DNA of 64,000 nucleotides. It comes from Deltaproteobacteria bacterium. Its GTDB lineage: Bacteria; Myxococcota_A; Polyangia; Nannocystales; Nannocystaceae. Every line of letters starts with the position of its first letter. Positions within the stretch are counted from its first letter, which is position 1. Positions 17,242 to 29,265 of the stretch are shown piece after piece. The stretch covers positions 3,391,501 through 3,455,500 of the forward strand of contig JADJEE010000012.1 in NCBI GenBank assembly GCA_016709225.1, written 5' to 3'. The position numbers and the translations under genes were made by a program. Below the pieces are notes generated by a model. It was not told the DNA's origin and made no database searches. It worked only from the letters and a program-made list of their open reading frames with translations.

Positions 17242-18927
17242 TCAGCCCGGCACGAGTCCGTCCCAGAAGTCGCACTGCTCGGTGCGCACGCCGGCGCCGG
17301 TGAACGCCGGCACGTCGAGGCCCGCGAAGGGGTCGTCGGCGAGCTCGTAGTGCGGCCACGCGAGCGTCGCCGTGCTGGGGTCGCCGGTGCGGGCGAAGCT
17401 CGTCCACGCCTCGCCGAGCAGCTGCGCGAGCGCGAGGTCGTCGGTGTTGGGCGTGTACGCCAGCGGCCCGAACGCGACCGCATCGAAGTTGCCGAACACG
17501 TAGACGAGCTCGAGGCCGTGGAACGCCGAGGCGTCGCCCGTCGGACCCACGTCGTAGCCGTCGTACGAGAAGTGGTAGCGGTACACCGGCGCGCTGTGAC
17601 CCTGTGCAGCCGCACGCAGGGCACGGCGGGCGTTGCAGATGAACTTTGCGTCGGAGGTGATCGCGGTCCAGGCCGCCGACGGCGAGGCGTAGTCCGCCAG
17701 GGGATAGCGCGCCTGCACCTGCGGCGCGAGCGGGCCGAAGCTCGCGAGCAGCAGTGCCGAGAAGCCCGCGTCGTCGAGCATGGGGGTGTCACGCGCGGTC
17801 TCCTCGGCGTTGGCCCCGATCACGAGTGGGATGTCGAGTGCATCGCCGTTGGCGAGGCGCTCGAGCGTCGACGCAGGCAGCGTCACACCGTCGACGTACG
17901 GGCTCCACGCCTGGCTGAGCGCCGAGACGGTGGGATAGCCGGTGGGTTCGGTGGTGAGGACCTGATCGACCGGCAACGCGCGCAGGCACGCGGCCACGTC
18001 GGCGACGTCGGTACACGGCGACGCCGCCAACCACGGGTCGGTGACCTCGCTGCGGTACACCGTCGCGCTACGCTGTTCGCAGGTTCCGCTCTGCACCATC
18101 GCGCGTCCGAAGAGCCCTTCGGCGTCCGGCGTGCCGACCAGCGCGCAGGTGTCGACCGCCCCCGCCGACTCGCCGAACAGCATCACCTGCCCTGGGTCGC
18201 CACCGAATGCGGTGATGTTGTCGTGCACCCACTGCAGTGCCGCGAGCTGATCGAGCAGGCCGTAGTTGCCCGACACACCGCGGGGATCGTCGGCATCGAG
18301 CGCATCGAGGGCGAGCCATCCGAGCGCGCCCAGTCGATACTCGACGGTCACGACCACGACGTCGTGCGCAGCCGCGAGTCGAGCGCCATCGTAGAGCGGG
18401 TCGCTCGTGCTCCCCACCGTGTGGCCGCCCCCGTGGATGAACACCATCACCGGGCGCATCGCGTCGGCCGTGGCGGACGGCGTCCAAATCGACAGCGTCA
18501 AACAGTCCTCGTCGCCGACGATGGGTCCCGTTTCGCTCGCGAGCTGCGGGCACATCGACGGCACCGCGGTCGCGTCGCGCACGTCGGGCCAACACGGAGC
18601 AGCCGCAGGTGGCTGCCAGCGCAGCGCGTCGATCGGGGCCGCAGCGTAGGGCACACCGAGGAACGCGGTGACGCCATCCATGGTGGTGCCACGCACGGCG
18701 CCGCTCGTGGTCGCCACGGCGTCGACGGGCAGTGGCTCCGGCGCAGCGCAGCTGGGGTTGCCACCCGTGCCCGAATCCGCACTCTCGCCGGCATCTTCCG
18801 TGCTCGTCGACGTGGTGCCGGCCGACGCCGAGCCATCGAGTGAGCTCATCGTGATCGGCGCATCCTCGTGGCATCCGACGATCGTCGTCGTTGCCAGCAC
18901 CAGCGCCCTCGTCGATCGCCATGGCAT
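17242..18927 (-). CDS. Type-B carboxylesterase, lipoprotein
   Basis: 561 aa. Signal peptide with lipobox TIVGC, then a Ser/Thr/Gly spacer, then an alpha/beta-hydrolase of the cholinesterase/para-nitrobenzyl esterase family. It has FLGVPYAAAP, EDCLTLSIW, the oxyanion loop FIHGGGH, the nucleophile elbow GESAGA, an acid candidate in NAEET, and His in AFHGLELVYVFG, the family's standard His context. It is predicted to hydrolyse carboxylic esters at the cell surface; the substrate is unknown. The lipoprotein anchor plus spacer is shared with many genes here. Confidence 0.9.
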   Translation of the reverse strand: MPWRSTRALVLATTTIVGCHEDAPITMSSLDGSASAGTTSTSTEDAGESADSGTGGNPSCAAPEPLPVDAVATTSGAVRGTTMDGVTAFLGVPYAAAPIDALRWQPPAAAPCWPDVRDATAVPSMCPQLASETGPIVGDEDCLTLSIWTPSATADAMRPVMVFIHGGGHTVGSTSDPLYDGARLAAAHDVVVVTVEYRLGALGWLALDALDADDPRGVSGNYGLLDQLAALQWVHDNITAFGGDPGQVMLFGESAGAVDTCALVGTPDAEGLFGRAMVQSGTCEQRSATVYRSEVTDPWLAASPCTDVADVAACLRALPVDQVLTTEPTGYPTVSALSQAWSPYVDGVTLPASTLERLANGDALDIPLVIGANAEETARDTPMLDDAGFSALLLASFGPLAPQVQARYPLADYASPSAAWTAITSDAKFICNARRALRAAAQGHSAPVYRYHFSYDGYDVGPTGDASAFHGLELVYVFGNFDAVAFGPLAYTPNTDDLALAQLLGEAWTSFARTGDPSTATLAWPHYELADDPFAGLDVPAFTGAGVRTEQCDFWDGLVPG

Positions 18928-19193
18928 GTTGGGCTCGATCCTAGCAAGTCAGGTGCCAGCCTCGACGTCGAACATGGCCCGCGGCGGTCAGCCAGCGCCG
19001 CGCGCGAGCCCGCCGCCCTTGTCCGAGGTCCATCGACGCGAGGCAAAGGTGAGCGGCAGCTCATGGTGCTGCGAACCGGCCGGCCATGGCCGTGCGTGCG
19101 AACATCTCCGCGCGCCGGCATCGCGCCAGCGTCGCAACGGCTACGCGCCTCGATCCATGGTTTGCGCCGAGCGTCGCGTTAGTATCGTTGATC

Positions 19194-22079
19194 TTGGACG
19201 GGCCCGGCACAGACCACGTCGACGACGACACCGCGGTCGCGTTGTTCGCCGGCGAGCTGTCGCCTGCACGCGCGCACGAGGTGCGCCGTCACGCGGTGGC
19301 TTGCGAGGCGTGTCGGCAGTACCTGGCCCAGCTCGCGCGCGTGTGGGGTTCCGACGATACGGTCGGTCGCGTGGGAGAGCTCGAACGCCTGCGCGCGGGG
19401 GCTCTGATCGGACGCTATCGCCTCCTGCGTCCGATTGGGCGCGGCGGCATGGGCGAGGTGTGGGCCGCGCGCGATCCAAGCCTCGATCGCGAAGTCGCGG
19501 TGAAGGTCCTGCGCGTCGATCTCGACGTCGCACGAGTGGGCTCCATCATCGAAGAGGCGACGTGGCTCGCTCAAGTCTCCCATCCCAACGTCGTCGAAGT
19601 GTTCGAGGTGGTGCGGCTGGCCGAAGGTGCTGCGCTCGTGATGGAGCTGGTTGCGGGCGAGACCCTACTGCTCTGGCAGCGTCGGCCGGGCCGCACGACG
19701 GCAGAGATCGTCGCGTGCTATCGCCAAGCACTGGCGGGCCTTGCGGCCGCCCACGCGGTCGGCGTCACGCATGGCGACTTCAAGCCGCACAACGTGTTGG
19801 TCGGCGACGACGCAAGGGCACGGGTGGTCGACTTCGGTTTGGCATCGTCTACCGGCGTCACCGCCGATGGCGCGAGTGCCAGCCGCAGCACGCCGCGCGG
19901 CACCGCAGCCTATATGGCGCCAGAGCTGTGGAAGGGCGGCGTTGCCGACGCACGCAGCGACCAGTTCTCGTTCTGCGCGTCGTTGTGGGAGGCGCTGGCG
20001 GGCGCGCGCGCGTTCGAGGGCGATGACATCGACTCGCTGCGTCGCGCCGTGCTCGCCGGCGAGCTGACACCCCCGCCGCGGCCGCTGCCGCGGGCGCTCG
20101 CGGCGGTGTTGCGTCGGGGCTTGAGCCCTGAGCCGGAGCGGCGATGGCCGGATCTCGCCGGCTTGGGCGACGCGCTCGCCAGCGCCGCGCGGCCGCACGG
20201 GTTCGCGAGCGCAGCTGCGCTGCTGACAGTCGTCGCCTGCTTGTCGGCAGTGTTCGCGCTACCACGTGGCGCCGATGATACGTGCGACGATGTCGATGGC
20301 TCGCGGGTCGCGACCTGGGATGACGACGCGGCGGCGTTCACCACCCAGCAACTCGTCGATGGCGCTGGCGAGGACTACCGCCGACCAGCAGCGTTCGTGA
20401 CCCGGGCGGCCTCACGGGCGGTCCAGCAGTGGCGCTCCGAGTTCGCCATCGCGTGCGAGGCCCCGCGAGAGCGAGGTCGTGACCGTCGGGCGTGCCTCGA
20501 GCGCCAACGCGCGCTGCTACTGCGCTGGTTCGATGCCGTCGGTGACGTCGACCTGACCCGTACGCGGGCCGATGGCGTCGTCGCCGACCTCCCGCGGCCA
20601 ACTGACTGCCGGCTCGCCCGCGACGAGCCGGTCGGCGAGTCGTTCGACGCCGTGTTGCGGCGGCGGCTATCGGCGACCGCGCGGGAGATCGACGAAGACG
20701 CCACCGACGAAAGTCGCGCCCGCGCCAACGCGCTGCTGCTGCAAGCTCGAGATGCCGCTTCGCCCGCGACCATTGCGATCGCCGAGGGCGTGTGGGGCTA
20801 CGCACTCCTGCGCGATCACGAGTACGAGGCTGCACTTGCGGCCAGCAGCCGCGCACATCTGGGCGCGCTTGCGGTCGGTGACACGCTGCTCGCGGCCGAC
20901 TCCGCCAAGGTCGCCGCTTCGATGGCGGTCGAGCTCGGGCGGGTCGACGACGCGCGTCGCTGGCTCCGTCACTTCGAGGTGAGCGGCGACCCCGAGGCTC
21001 CGGACTTCGCTGCCGAAGTCCACATGATTGCCGCCGACATCGCCTACATCGCGCGCGAGTACGAGATCGCCGATGGTGAGCTCGCCCAGGCGCTATCCCT
21101 CGCCGCTGCCGACAGTCCGATGCGACCGCGCGCGCTGGGTCTTCGAGGTCGCCGCCTCCTCGAGGGCGGTCATATCCGCGAGGCGATCCCTGCCTACGAG
21201 GAGATGATCGAGTTCGTGGCCACCCACACCGGTCCGCGCAGCCCCGACATCGCAGTCGCGCTGGAGGGGCTTGGTGTCGCGCGGGCGATGCTGGGACAGA
21301 CGGAGGCGGCGATCGAGGCTTTCGACGACGCGAGGTCAATCGTGCTCGAGCGCTGGGGCTACGATAGCGAGAGACATGATGAACTCATCGGCAACTACGC
21401 ACAGGTCCTGGCGCTCGCAGGCCGGCGGGAGGCTGCGCGCGATCTGCTCGCCGAGGTGGCCGTACGACGACGGGCACGGCAGGGCGCGGAGGACCCCGCG
21501 CTGGTGCTCTACTACGTGACGGTAGCGAAGTTCGAGACCGAGCTCGGCGATCATTGCGCCGCATTGCGCTGGCTCGACGACGCAGCGGAGATCGATCGTG
21601 TCAATGGCAGCCAGTCGTCGTTCCTCGCGGCTTCGATCCGGGCCGCTGCGTTGGATGGGGTGGGCGAGTACGACGCTGCGCTTGCCGTCTGGGATGAGGC
21701 ACGCGAGGTGGCCGCGGACGACATCGATCGCCACGCGGCCGAGCTCGGACGTGCGCGGATCTACGCGGCGACGCGCGAGTGGGTTGCAGCCGCCGCTGCG
21801 ATCAGCCGCGCGCGCGAATTCGAGGCTGCGCTCGGGCCCGAGTTCTCGCTGCGGCGCGGCGACATGGAGCGCTTGGCTGCCCTCATTGCCACCCGCAGCG
21901 GGCAGCCGAAGCTCGCGCGAGAGGCGATTGCTCGCGCGCGCCGGGCGTTGGCGCAGTCGGCTTTGCCGGATGATCGCGGCATCGAAGCCGACTTGCGCGA
22001 GCGCGAGCGCGAGCTCGACGCCCCGACGGTGCGGGGCAGAGCTGCAACTGCGAGTGCGGCGGACGCACGTCGACGGTAG
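19194..22079 (+). CDS. Zinc-finger Ser/Thr kinase with TPR tail
   Basis: About 961 aa. The start is uncertain: TTG at 19194 (or 19188) fits because a TAGTAT box at 19180-19185 lies just before and conserved sequence starts there; the only upstream ATG (19086) adds non-domain residues. Residues ~12-48 hold an anti-sigma-type zinc finger (His33, Cys37 and Cys40 in HAVACEAC). The kinase follows at ~74-335: GRGGMGEVW, Lys104, HGDFKP at 193-198 (Gly replaces the HRD Arg), DFG at 213-215. A hydrophobic segment near 343-360 may span the membrane; the remaining ~590 residues are TPR-like, with YDAALAVWDEA-type units. The finger suggests zinc binding or protein contact next to the kinase. Confidence 0.88.
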   Translation: MDGPGTDHVDDDTAVALFAGELSPARAHEVRRHAVACEACRQYLAQLARVWGSDDTVGRVGELERLRAGALIGRYRLLRPIGRGGMGEVWAARDPSLDREVAVKVLRVDLDVARVGSIIEEATWLAQVSHPNVVEVFEVVRLAEGAALVMELVAGETLLLWQRRPGRTTAEIVACYRQALAGLAAAHAVGVTHGDFKPHNVLVGDDARARVVDFGLASSTGVTADGASASRSTPRGTAAYMAPELWKGGVADARSDQFSFCASLWEALAGARAFEGDDIDSLRRAVLAGELTPPPRPLPRALAAVLRRGLSPEPERRWPDLAGLGDALASAARPHGFASAAALLTVVACLSAVFALPRGADDTCDDVDGSRVATWDDDAAAFTTQQLVDGAGEDYRRPAAFVTRAASRAVQQWRSEFAIACEAPRERGRDRRACLERQRALLLRWFDAVGDVDLTRTRADGVVADLPRPTDCRLARDEPVGESFDAVLRRRLSATAREIDEDATDESRARANALLLQARDAASPATIAIAEGVWGYALLRDHEYEAALAASSRAHLGALAVGDTLLAADSAKVAASMAVELGRVDDARRWLRHFEVSGDPEAPDFAAEVHMIAADIAYIAREYEIADGELAQALSLAAADSPMRPRALGLRGRRLLEGGHIREAIPAYEEMIEFVATHTGPRSPDIAVALEGLGVARAMLGQTEAAIEAFDDARSIVLERWGYDSERHDELIGNYAQVLALAGRREAARDLLAEVAVRRRARQGAEDPALVLYYVTVAKFETELGDHCAALRWLDDAAEIDRVNGSQSSFLAASIRAAALDGVGEYDAALAVWDEAREVAADDIDRHAAELGRARIYAATREWVAAAAAISRAREFEAALGPEFSLRRGDMERLAALIATRSGQPKLAREAIARARRALAQSALPDDRGIEADLRERERELDAPTVRGRAATASAADARRR

Positions 22080-22105
22080 CCACGGATGCGGCAGCGCTCG
22101 TGGTC

Positions 22106-22606
22106 TCAGTCTGCGACCAGCAGCAGGCCGTCTCGATCGGCCAGCATGACGGACATCGCAGGTGTGCCGTCGTTGATGGTCGGTGCCTGAGTACCCTCGA
22201 TGTGGTGATAGCCCGCTGGCACGTCGACAGTCTGCGGGCCGTTGCCTTTGGGGTTCACCAACGCGAGGCCGTGCTCGAAGCGACGCATCCACACGCCATT
22301 CTGGTAGGCATCGGTCTGCGGTGGATCGATCGGCATCCCGAGCCACTTGCTATTCGAGTTGCCGGCGAGATCGTACTCGTCGAACCATGGCACCTCGTGG
22401 TAGCCGCCGACCGACGCCGAGAAATAGCCGTCGAGCATCAGCGTGGTCGCGAACGCGTAGCGGAAGTCCTGGTAGGCGTCGGCGCTGGGTAGCGCCACCT
22501 CGAACATCACCAACGCCGGTGCCAAGAGGTTGGTGCCGACCTCGCGGTACCATTCCATCGCGCGGTACCACCCCGTGGGCTGGTTCTCGATCGAGTAGCT
22601 GGCACC
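22106..22606 (-). pseudogene. 3' part of the glycoside-hydrolase-like gene split by the IS
   Basis: Encodes the C-terminal ~165 residues of the protein whose N-terminal part is at 24126-25139. It begins SYSIENQPTGWYRAMEWYREVG and includes YAFATTLMLDGYFS and GVWMRRFEHGLALVNPKG, the end of a TIM-barrel glycosidase-like domain plus a small beta domain. Removing all bases from 22601 to 24125 joins the two parts in frame (1014 + 495 bases, 502 residues). A TTG at 22618 inside the IS could start translation of this piece alone, but it would lack a signal peptide. Confidence 0.85.
22601..22606. repeat. Direct repeat ggcacc, left flank of the IS
   Basis: An identical hexamer lies at 24126-24131. The two copies behave as a target-site duplication: keeping one and deleting the insert restores the split gene in frame. 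Four (left) and three (right) extra bases lie between these repeats and the TG...CA element tips, so the exact duplication length is uncertain. Confidence 0.65.
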
Positions 22607-22610
22607 GGCA

Positions 22611-22629
22611 TGTGTCAACGAGAATGAGA
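22611..22629. repeat. IS left terminal inverted repeat
   Basis: Nineteen bases beginning TGTG. They match the complement of 24103-24122 with one substitution in the first twelve bases, then a substitution and a one-base gap before the shared atgaga. Confidence 0.75.
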
Positions 22630-22645
22630 TTTTTGGGTTGAGAGT

Positions 22646-23659
22646 TTAGTGAAGTCCGAGCTCGCTCTCCGAGCGATTCTCGGGTGGGTTGATCCAGACT
22701 GCCTTGGGGAGCGTGGGCACCTGCGGTGGGCCTGCGACGAAGCGCTCTGGGTTCTTCGCGAAGGCTTCGTTCATCACGAGCTGGCGCTGCGCGAGGACCT
22801 CGGTGGCGCGCCCGAAGAAGACGTCGGCGGGAGTGAGGCGAGCGATGCCGGAGTGCCGGTGCTCGTCGTTGTACCAGGCGAAGAAGCGCCGGCAGAAGTC
22901 GCGCGCGTGGTCGAAGCTCTCGAAGCGCTCCGGGAAATCTGGGTGCGACTTGAGGGTGTGGAACTCGGACTCGGAGTGCGGGTTGTCGTTGCTGACGCGC
23001 GGTCGGCTGAACGACGCCGTGATCTCGAGGTCGCGCAGCAGCTGCTTCACAGTCTTGCCCCTGGGCACGGGCCCGCGGTCGGCGTGCAGCTTGAGCGTGC
23101 CCGGTTCGATCCCGTGGCGGTTGCACGCCTCGCGGATCAGCTTCGCCGCGAGCTCGCCGCTCTCCTCGTGGGCGAGCATCCAGCCCGGGTTGTAGCGGCT
23201 GAAGAGATCGATGATCACGTACAGCGGGTAGTAGGTGTACTTCACCGGACCGCGCAGCCACGTCACGTCCCACGTCCAGACCTGGTTGGGTGCCGTGGCG
23301 ATCAGTTCGGGTCGCGCGTACTTTGGGTGCCGGGCTTGATCGCGGCGCTCGCGGATCTCGTCCTGCAGCGCCAGAATCCGATACATCGTGCGGGGATGGC
23401 AGAGGTAGTGCTGCTCGTCGAGCAACGTGGCGTGCACGGTCGCCGGCGCCTTGTCGACGAAGCGCTCGGAGTGGAGCACCTCAAGCACGTTGGTCCGCTC
23501 GGCTTCGGAGAGCGCGCGTGAAGGTCGTCGACGTGGTCGGCGGGGGCCATGCAGGGCCGGCTGCCGCCAGCGGTACGCAGTGCTCCGCGGCACGCCGAGC
23601 GCCTCGCAGGCGACCGCCACGCCGAGCTGGTCCGCGAGTTCGTCGACCGCTGCCTTCAC
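22646..23659 (-). CDS. IS3-family transposase OrfB (DDE integrase domain)
   Basis: 337 aa if started at the GTG at 23659, which overlaps the orfA stop. The N-terminal helix-turn-helix segment (CEALGVPRSTAYRW) is followed by an rve integrase core with Asp in WTWDVTWL, Asp in LHADRG and Glu in NPHSESEF, then FFAWYNDEHRHSGI near the end, as is normal for IS3 transposases. It is normally made as an OrfAB fusion by -1 frameshifting; the frame upstream of the GTG is open back to the A8 run in orfA, so this is possible here. It catalyses copy-out/paste-in transposition. Confidence 0.93.
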   Translation of the reverse strand: MKAAVDELADQLGVAVACEALGVPRSTAYRWRQPALHGPRRPRRRPSRALSEAERTNVLEVLHSERFVDKAPATVHATLLDEQHYLCHPRTMYRILALQDEIRERRDQARHPKYARPELIATAPNQVWTWDVTWLRGPVKYTYYPLYVIIDLFSRYNPGWMLAHEESGELAAKLIREACNRHGIEPGTLKLHADRGPVPRGKTVKQLLRDLEITASFSRPRVSNDNPHSESEFHTLKSHPDFPERFESFDHARDFCRRFFAWYNDEHRHSGIARLTPADVFFGRATEVLAQRQLVMNEAFAKNPERFVAGPPQVPTLPKAVWINPPENRSESELGLH

Positions 23660-24063
23660 GTCGGCTCCTCGGTGTCGTCGCTGTCCAGCCCCAACACCTC
23701 CGAGAGTTTTTTTTGGACCTCGATGATCTTCTCGGCCTTGCGCAGCTTCTCGCGCAGGCGCTCGTTGTCACGCCGCAGCTTCTCCAGCTCGGCCTGCTCC
23801 GCCGTCTGCTTCGGCTTGGGTCCGCGTTTGCGCTCCAACGCCTTCAACGTACCCTCGAGCCTCTGCCCGCGCCAGCTCGTGAGGTGCGACGAGTACAGGC
23901 CCTCTCGCCGCAGCAGTGCGCCCACTTCGCCCGGCTTCGTGCAGGCGTCGGCATCCTGCAGCACGCGCAGCTTGTACTCCTTCGTGAAGCGCCGCCGATG
24001 CGCTCTCTCTCGGGTCTCCGTCTCGACCTTCCGTGGGTTCGCGCTCGATGTCATTTCGTACAT
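23656..24063 (-). CDS. IS3-family transposase OrfA (HTH, leucine zipper)
   Basis: 135 aa. An N-terminal HTH_Tnp_1-type segment (RRRFTKEYKLRVLQDAD, then GEVGALLRREGLYSSHL) binds the terminal repeats. It is followed by a basic linker and a coiled coil (AELEKLRRDNERLREKL) for dimerisation with OrfB. The gene ends with a GTGA overlap into orfB. Codons near residue 117 contain eight consecutive adenines. Confidence 0.92.
   Translation of the reverse strand: MYEMTSSANPRKVETETRERAHRRRFTKEYKLRVLQDADACTKPGEVGALLRREGLYSSHLTSWRGQRLEGTLKALERKRGPKPKQTAEQAELEKLRRDNERLREKLRKAEKIIEVQKKLSEVLGLDSDDTEEPT
23707..23714 (-). promoter_or_regulatory. A8 slippery sequence for -1 frameshifting
   Basis: Eight A residues on the coding strand within orfA, about 50 bases before its stop. 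A -1 slip here enters the orfB frame, which has no stop between the slip and the orfB GTG, giving an OrfAB transposase. The same arrangement is known in many IS3 elements. An 8-base homopolymer is otherwise conspicuous in this GC-rich DNA. Confidence 0.7.
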
Positions 24064-24102
24064 GGTCCCTCGCGCCCCTCAGTAAATTCCGGCTCGGCAG
24101 TG

Positions 24103-24122
24103 TCTCATCCCTCGTTGGCACA
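24103..24122. repeat. IS right terminal inverted repeat
   Basis: Twenty bases ending in CA. The complement starts tgtgccaacgag and pairs with the left repeat at 22611-22629. Confidence 0.75.
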
Positions 24123-24125
24123 GGG

Positions 24126-24131
24126 GGCACC
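24126..24131. repeat. Direct repeat ggcacc, right flank of the IS
   Basis: The second copy of the hexamer at 22601-22606, encoding Gly-Ala of the interrupted gene on the minus strand. Confidence 0.65.
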
Positions 24132-25139
24132 CATCACGTGCTCGAGGTAGGCACCGTGGACGATGTTCTTGTACTGTTCGAAGGGATCGGCGTCCGATGG
24201 CTTGTACTCGCCCGAGAGGTCGTTGTCGGCGTTCACCATGATCAGCATCTCGGGGGCGATCTCCCGTGCGCGCTCATAGTAGGCGCGTTGCCCGTCACGC
24301 CAGGCGTCCTGCACGGCAGGGTCGTCGTTGTCGTCGTTGTCGCCGTCGCCGTCCCAGTCGGCGTTACTACGCGGACGCCACATGTTGTTGTCCGAGTACC
24401 AGACATCGAGGCCGATGTTGCCGACCAAGCGCTCGTGGTCGGATCCAGCAAGCCACTGTGGCCAGTGATCGCCGTTGGCATCGGGTGTGGTGAACAGCGT
24501 CAAGTTCGTGTCCCACGCACCGTAGCCGCCGTTGGCCCAGTCGGTGTGGTTGCCGTTGGCGTCACGGGCCCACCAGTCGCCCTCGCCGCCGGGACCGAGT
24601 TCGGCGTCGAGTTTCTCCCGCAGTGCAGCGCTCGATGGGGTGCTGTTGTGCACCTCGGTCATGATCGTGTAGTTCGCGAGCAGCATTTCCGGATGCAGCG
24701 CGCGGATCTCGGCGATCGCCGATGCCGGCGTGGCATCACCGGGACCCCAGCCGTAGTACATGCCCAGCACCGCGAGATCGAGCCGGGCGATCTCCGCCTG
24801 GTACTCAGGATCGTCGTACGACTTCGGGTTGCCGATGAGCATGCCACCCAGGCGCGGGAACGGCAGCATCGGCGTTTCCTCGCCGGTCTCGCCGCTGCTG
24901 TCGCCCGAGTCGTCGGGACCGCCGGTCGTGCCGCCGGTAGAGCCGTTCGAGCTACCGCTCGATGTGTCGCCCGCGGTACCAGTGCTGCTGGTGGTGGGGA
25001 CGGTCCAGGTCGTGCCGGCTTCGCCCGCCGTGGTACTACCCTCGGCACCCTCGCTGCGGACGTCGTCGGTCGGGGCACAGCCCCACGAGAGCAATAGCGC
25101 ACAGCCGACGCGGATGGGGGACGTGCTCGAGAAGCGCAT
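24126..25139 (-). pseudogene. 5' part of glycoside-hydrolase-like lipoprotein gene, IS-interrupted
   Basis: Starts at the ATG at 25139 (MRFSSTSPIRVGCALLL) with lipobox LSWGC, then a ~70-residue Ser/Thr/Gly spacer. The domain begins RLGGMLIGNPKSYDD, continues with LDLAVLGMYYGWG and LANYTIM, and includes WWARDANGNHTDW and LDVWYSDNNMW, like the putative glycoside hydrolase GHL15 family with an Asp in the DVWYSDN loop as a candidate catalytic residue. Translation runs into the IS and stops at 24105, seven codons after the junction. The truncated protein keeps its anchor but lacks the C-terminal third, so it is probably inactive. The intact ancestor would be 502 aa and exported. Confidence 0.85.
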
Positions 25140-25250
25140 CGAGGCGTCGACGCGACGAACTCGGGAAGCGTCGCATCGGGGCGGCGTTTTTTCTTCATTG
25201 GAGCGCGCACGCAGCGGCGAGGGCGCGGCGCGGGTATCCTGGCCGTTGCG

Positions 25251-26137
25251 ATGGTCACCACCCTGATGGACTCTCGCGCAGTCTTCTGCGCCGCTCTGAC
25301 GCCCGAGCTGCGCGCCAAGTGGCAGGTCAGCGACGAACTCGAGGCACAGCTTGACGCTGCATGGGCGCGCGCGCTCGCAGCCTTTCCTGGGATCGCCGCC
25401 CACGCGCACGCGTTCCTGCAACATCTCGCGGCCGTGGTCGACGCGGAGGTGCTGCCCGCGCTCGCACGCCTCGACCTCGAGGGCTTGGCGCTGGCGTTCG
25501 CGGGCGCACGTGGCCTCGATGGGGCCGCCGATACGCTGCTGCGGCTCCACCAACACGATCTACGGCTCGCACTGGTGCGTGCAGGGCTGGAGGGCGACGC
25601 GGCCCACGAGGTCCGACAGCGCGTGTTGGTGAAGCTCTTCGGCGCCACCGCCCATCTCGCGAGCTACCGAGGTCGGGGAGACTTCGGCGCGTGGCTCAAG
25701 AGCGTGACCGTGCGCGAAGCCATGACGTGGCGGCGCCGCAGCGATGCTCGCGAGCAGGGTGACGAGCGCGAGATCGCGGCGGCCGACGTGTTGGGTACGC
25801 AGCCCGAGGAGTCCTTGATCAAGGGCCTGTTCGGCGACCGTGTGGTCGCGGCACTGCGCGATGCGATCGCAGTGCTCGAGCCCGATGATCGGGCTCTGCT
25901 ACGCAATCGCTTCGTCGATCGGCTCACCCTCGATCAGCTCGCGCTGGTCCACGGTGCCCACCGGGCCACGGTCGCGCGCTGGCTCGCGCGCTTGCGCGAT
26001 ACCCTCGCGGAGGGCATACGCACGCGCCTGATCACCGAGCCCGATCTCGCGCCCGAGGAGTTCGAGCGCTGGGTCGGCTGGGCGCGCAGTCGCATCGAGT
26101 TCAGCCTCGGAGGGCTGATCGACGACGCCTCGCGGGG

Positions 26138-26141
<4 letters not shown>
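25251..26141 (+). CDS. Sigma-70 family regulator of the myxobacterial gmx1 type
   Basis: 296 aa from the ATG at 25251. A long N-terminal helical stretch precedes a region-2-like segment (HEVRQRVLVKLFG, GDFGAWLKSVTVREAMTWRRR) and a region-4 helix-turn-helix (LTLDQLALVHGAHRATVARWLARLRDTL). This matches the sigma-70-like family described mainly from Myxococcales. TATCCT at 25235-25240 lies ten bases before the ATG. Its stop overlaps the GTG of the following TPR-kinase gene, so regulator and kinase are likely made together and act in one pathway. Confidence 0.85.
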
Positions 26142-29188
<3,047 letters not shown>

Positions 29189-29204
29189 TGCCGCGGCCGC
29201 GGCA
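29189..29204. terminator. Perfect 16-bp palindrome just after the kinase stop
   Basis: tgccgcggccgcggca immediately follows the TGA of the 26138 kinase. It has no loop and no U-run, so it is at best a weak transcription end or a cruciform; it may also be chance in GC-rich DNA. Confidence 0.2.
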
Positions 29205-29265
29205 CGTCGAAGTCGCAGGCGACGGACGAGCAGCCAGACGATGAGGGTCAGCATGCGTCGTCCCA

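Larger units (their letters stand above)
22607..24125 (-). mobile_element. IS3-family insertion sequence, apparently intact
   Basis: About 1.5 kb. Imperfect inverted repeats at 22611-22629 (tgtgtcaacgagaatgaga) and 24103-24122 (complement tgtgccaacgagggatgaga) start with TG. It carries orfA (24063-23656) and orfB (23659-22646) overlapping by GTGA, and an A8 slippery run for a -1 frameshift. Both frames are full length and the DDE motif is complete, so it may still be active. It sits inside a lipoprotein glycosidase-like gene, on the same strand as that gene. Confidence 0.9.

Noticed and set aside
22613..24120. IS ends placed at TGTC...GACA-like tips with a 3-bp duplication
   Set aside because: The adjoining trinucleotides (atg and cag) do not match; the outer GGCACC repeats explain the gene disruption better.
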